Assembly: GCA_947374445.1 (NCBI GenBank)
Contig: CANCBY010000164.1
Coordinates: forward strand, 1-5,721
Direction: 5' to 3'
Origin: Pseudobdellovibrionaceae bacterium
Lineage (GTDB): Bacteria; Bdellovibrionota; Bdellovibrionia; Bdellovibrionales; Bdellovibrionaceae
Length of the DNA stretch: 5,721 nucleotides
The notes below the pieces were generated by a model. That model did not search any database. It was not told the DNA's origin and saw nothing but the letters and a program-made list of their open reading frames with translations. This document shows, piece by piece, positions 4,938 to 5,721 of this stretch (position 1 is its first letter; each line of letters opens with the position of its first letter). The translations under genes and the position numbers were made by a program.

Positions 4938-4966
4938 GGTTTAATGCAGGGCCGGGAAGGGGTCAA
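4938..4966 (-). promoter_or_regulatory. Candidate sigma70-type promoter for the minus-strand genes
   Basis: On the minus strand TTGACC (4966-4961; five of six matches to the -35 consensus) is followed after 17 bases by TAAACC (4943-4938), a poor -10. It lies about 44 bp upstream of the ATG at 4894, in a 156-bp divergent intergenic region with folD. On the plus strand I found only weak hexamers (for example TTGAAT at 4970) with no matching -10 for folD, although its promoter should also lie here. Confidence 0.3.
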
Positions 4967-5037
4967 GCATTGAATTTGGTTGGATTTTTTGCGAGTCTCT
5001 GGACATTCCAAGCGATGCCCATGGCAACGTCTATGCA

Positions 5038-5044
5038 AGAGGAG
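5038..5044 (+). promoter_or_regulatory. Ribosome binding site of folD
   Basis: AGAGGAG lies 6 bases before the ATG at 5051 and 9 bases before the second, in-frame ATG at 5054. Both starts are compatible with it; they differ by one methionine. Confidence 0.75.
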
Positions 5045-5050
5045 AACCCG

Positions 5051-5721
5051 ATGATGATTCTAGATGGCAAATTGGTTTCTAAAGTTCGTCGCGAAAAGCT
5101 CCTCCCCCGTGTCGAAGCCTTCAAAAAAGCGGCTGGCCGGCCCCCTCATTTGGTGGTGGTTTTAGTGGGTGATCTAACTGCCTCGCAGGTTTATGTGCGC
5201 AACAAAGAAAAATCATGCACAGACCTTGGCATTCGCTCCACCCGTATTGATCTTCCAAGCGATTCCACCCAAGCGGCACTCAATAAGTGCATTGATGATC
5301 TGAATGCGGACTCAGGAGTGGATGCTGTTTTAGTGCAGCTGCCTCTTCCACCACACTTAAGCTCGGACGAAGTCCTTTTGCGCTTGAGTCCCGAGAAAGA
5401 TGCCGATGGATTGACTTATGCTTCGCTAGGTCTTTTGTGGGGAGGACGAGGTAAAATTTCGCCCTGCACTCCGAAGGGTGTGATGAGCATTCTTGAACAT
5501 TATCAAATTCCAGTGGCTGGCAAGCGCGCGGTGGTTGTTGGTCGAAGCAATATTGTCGGTAAGCCAATGGCTCATCTTTTGACCGAGGCCAATGCGACCG
5601 TGACGGTTTGTCATTCGCGCACACCGTCGGTGCAAGAGTACACTCGAGAAGCTGATATTGTGGTGGTGGCTGCCGGTCGCAGGCATTTGCTAGGGCGTGA
5701 AGATTTCAAGGCTGGGGCTGT
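5051..5721 (+). CDS. folD: Bifunctional methylenetetrahydrofolate dehydrogenase/cyclohydrolase FolD (3' partial)
   Basis: First 223 residues of FolD, open to the window end; the full protein is usually about 280-300 residues. It interconverts 5,10-methylene-, 5,10-methenyl- and 10-formyl-tetrahydrofolate in the cytoplasm with NADP, feeding purine and formyl-methionyl-tRNA synthesis. Motifs in order: ILDGK (3-7); ASQVYVRNKEKSC (44-56) with the catalytic Tyr48 and Lys52; VQLPLP (95-100) with Gln96; KDADGL (116-121) with Asp119, where most relatives have KDVDG; PCTPKGVM (138-145); and the nucleotide-binding GRSNIVGKPM (164-173). All active-site positions I can check are intact. It is divergent from the pilus-side genes, a housekeeping neighbour rather than a functional partner. 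The start is supported by a good ribosome site. The DNA is clearly more GC-rich than the pilus genes (bases 5101-5160 are 63% GC by my count). Confidence 0.97.
   Translation, partial: MMILDGKLVSKVRREKLLPRVEAFKKAAGRPPHLVVVLVGDLTASQVYVRNKEKSCTDLGIRSTRIDLPSDSTQAALNKCIDDLNADSGVDAVLVQLPLPPHLSSDEVLLRLSPEKDADGLTYASLGLLWGGRGKISPCTPKGVMSILEHYQIPVAGKRAVVVGRSNIVGKPMAHLLTEANATVTVCHSRTPSVQEYTREADIVVVAAGRRHLLGREDFKAGA

Noticed and set aside
5280..5624. Minus-strand open frames opposite folD
   Set aside because: folD is unmistakable in this stretch; the antisense frames are rich in His/Ser/Arg without domain signals.

Overview
The window looks like chromosomal DNA from a Gram-negative bacterium. My best guess is a Bdellovibrio-like (Bdellovibrionota) predator or relative. 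That guess rests on gene style only: a Flp/Tad-type pilin cluster with poorly conserved envelope proteins, a lysine/alanine-tailed basic protein and a Gly/Met-rich repeat protein. No rRNA or other decisive marker is present. There is no tRNA, IS element, CRISPR array or prophage gene.

Layout. Bases 1-1158 (+) hold the 3' part of a gene for a Gly/Met-rich, Gln-tailed protein with an in-frame 87-bp tandem repeat. A strong hairpin terminator (1185-1212) separates it from a convergent minus-strand block. Read in its own direction, that block runs: a basic Lys/Ala-tailed protein (4894-4400); a Flp pilin (4298-3987); a TadE-like prepilin (4015-3608); a TadG-like membrane/coiled-coil protein (3734-2853); a 62-residue protein with a prepilin leader (2895-2707); a short CpaB/RcpC-like membrane protein (2741-2232); and a 339-residue exported protein of unknown family with a C-terminal membrane segment (2235-1216). 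A 156-bp divergent intergenic region (4895-5050) leads to folD on the plus strand, cut by the window end.

How the genes work together. From flp to the last gene, every neighbour overlaps the next (29, 127, 43, 35 and 4 bp), so this is almost certainly one translationally linked operon. Three products carry a G^Q....E prepilin leader (Flp, TadE-like, 62-aa). The others have one or two membrane segments and an extracytoplasmic body. The set looks like the structural and periplasmic part of a Flp/type IVb pilus. Opposite-strand genes bound the operon on both sides, and no ATPase, TadB/TadC platform, secretin or prepilin peptidase is present. It must either use machinery encoded elsewhere or have a specialised role.

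The most striking regulatory feature is a 13-bp, two-part hairpin directly upstream of flp. Its 3' arm contains the Shine-Dalgarno sequence and ends one base before the start codon, so pilin translation may be gated. The downstream end of the operon is the least described part: a half-length CpaB-like protein coupled by GTGA to an unrecognised exported protein. From memory, the Bdellovibrio host-interaction (hit) locus also lies beside flp genes, so that comparison is worth making.
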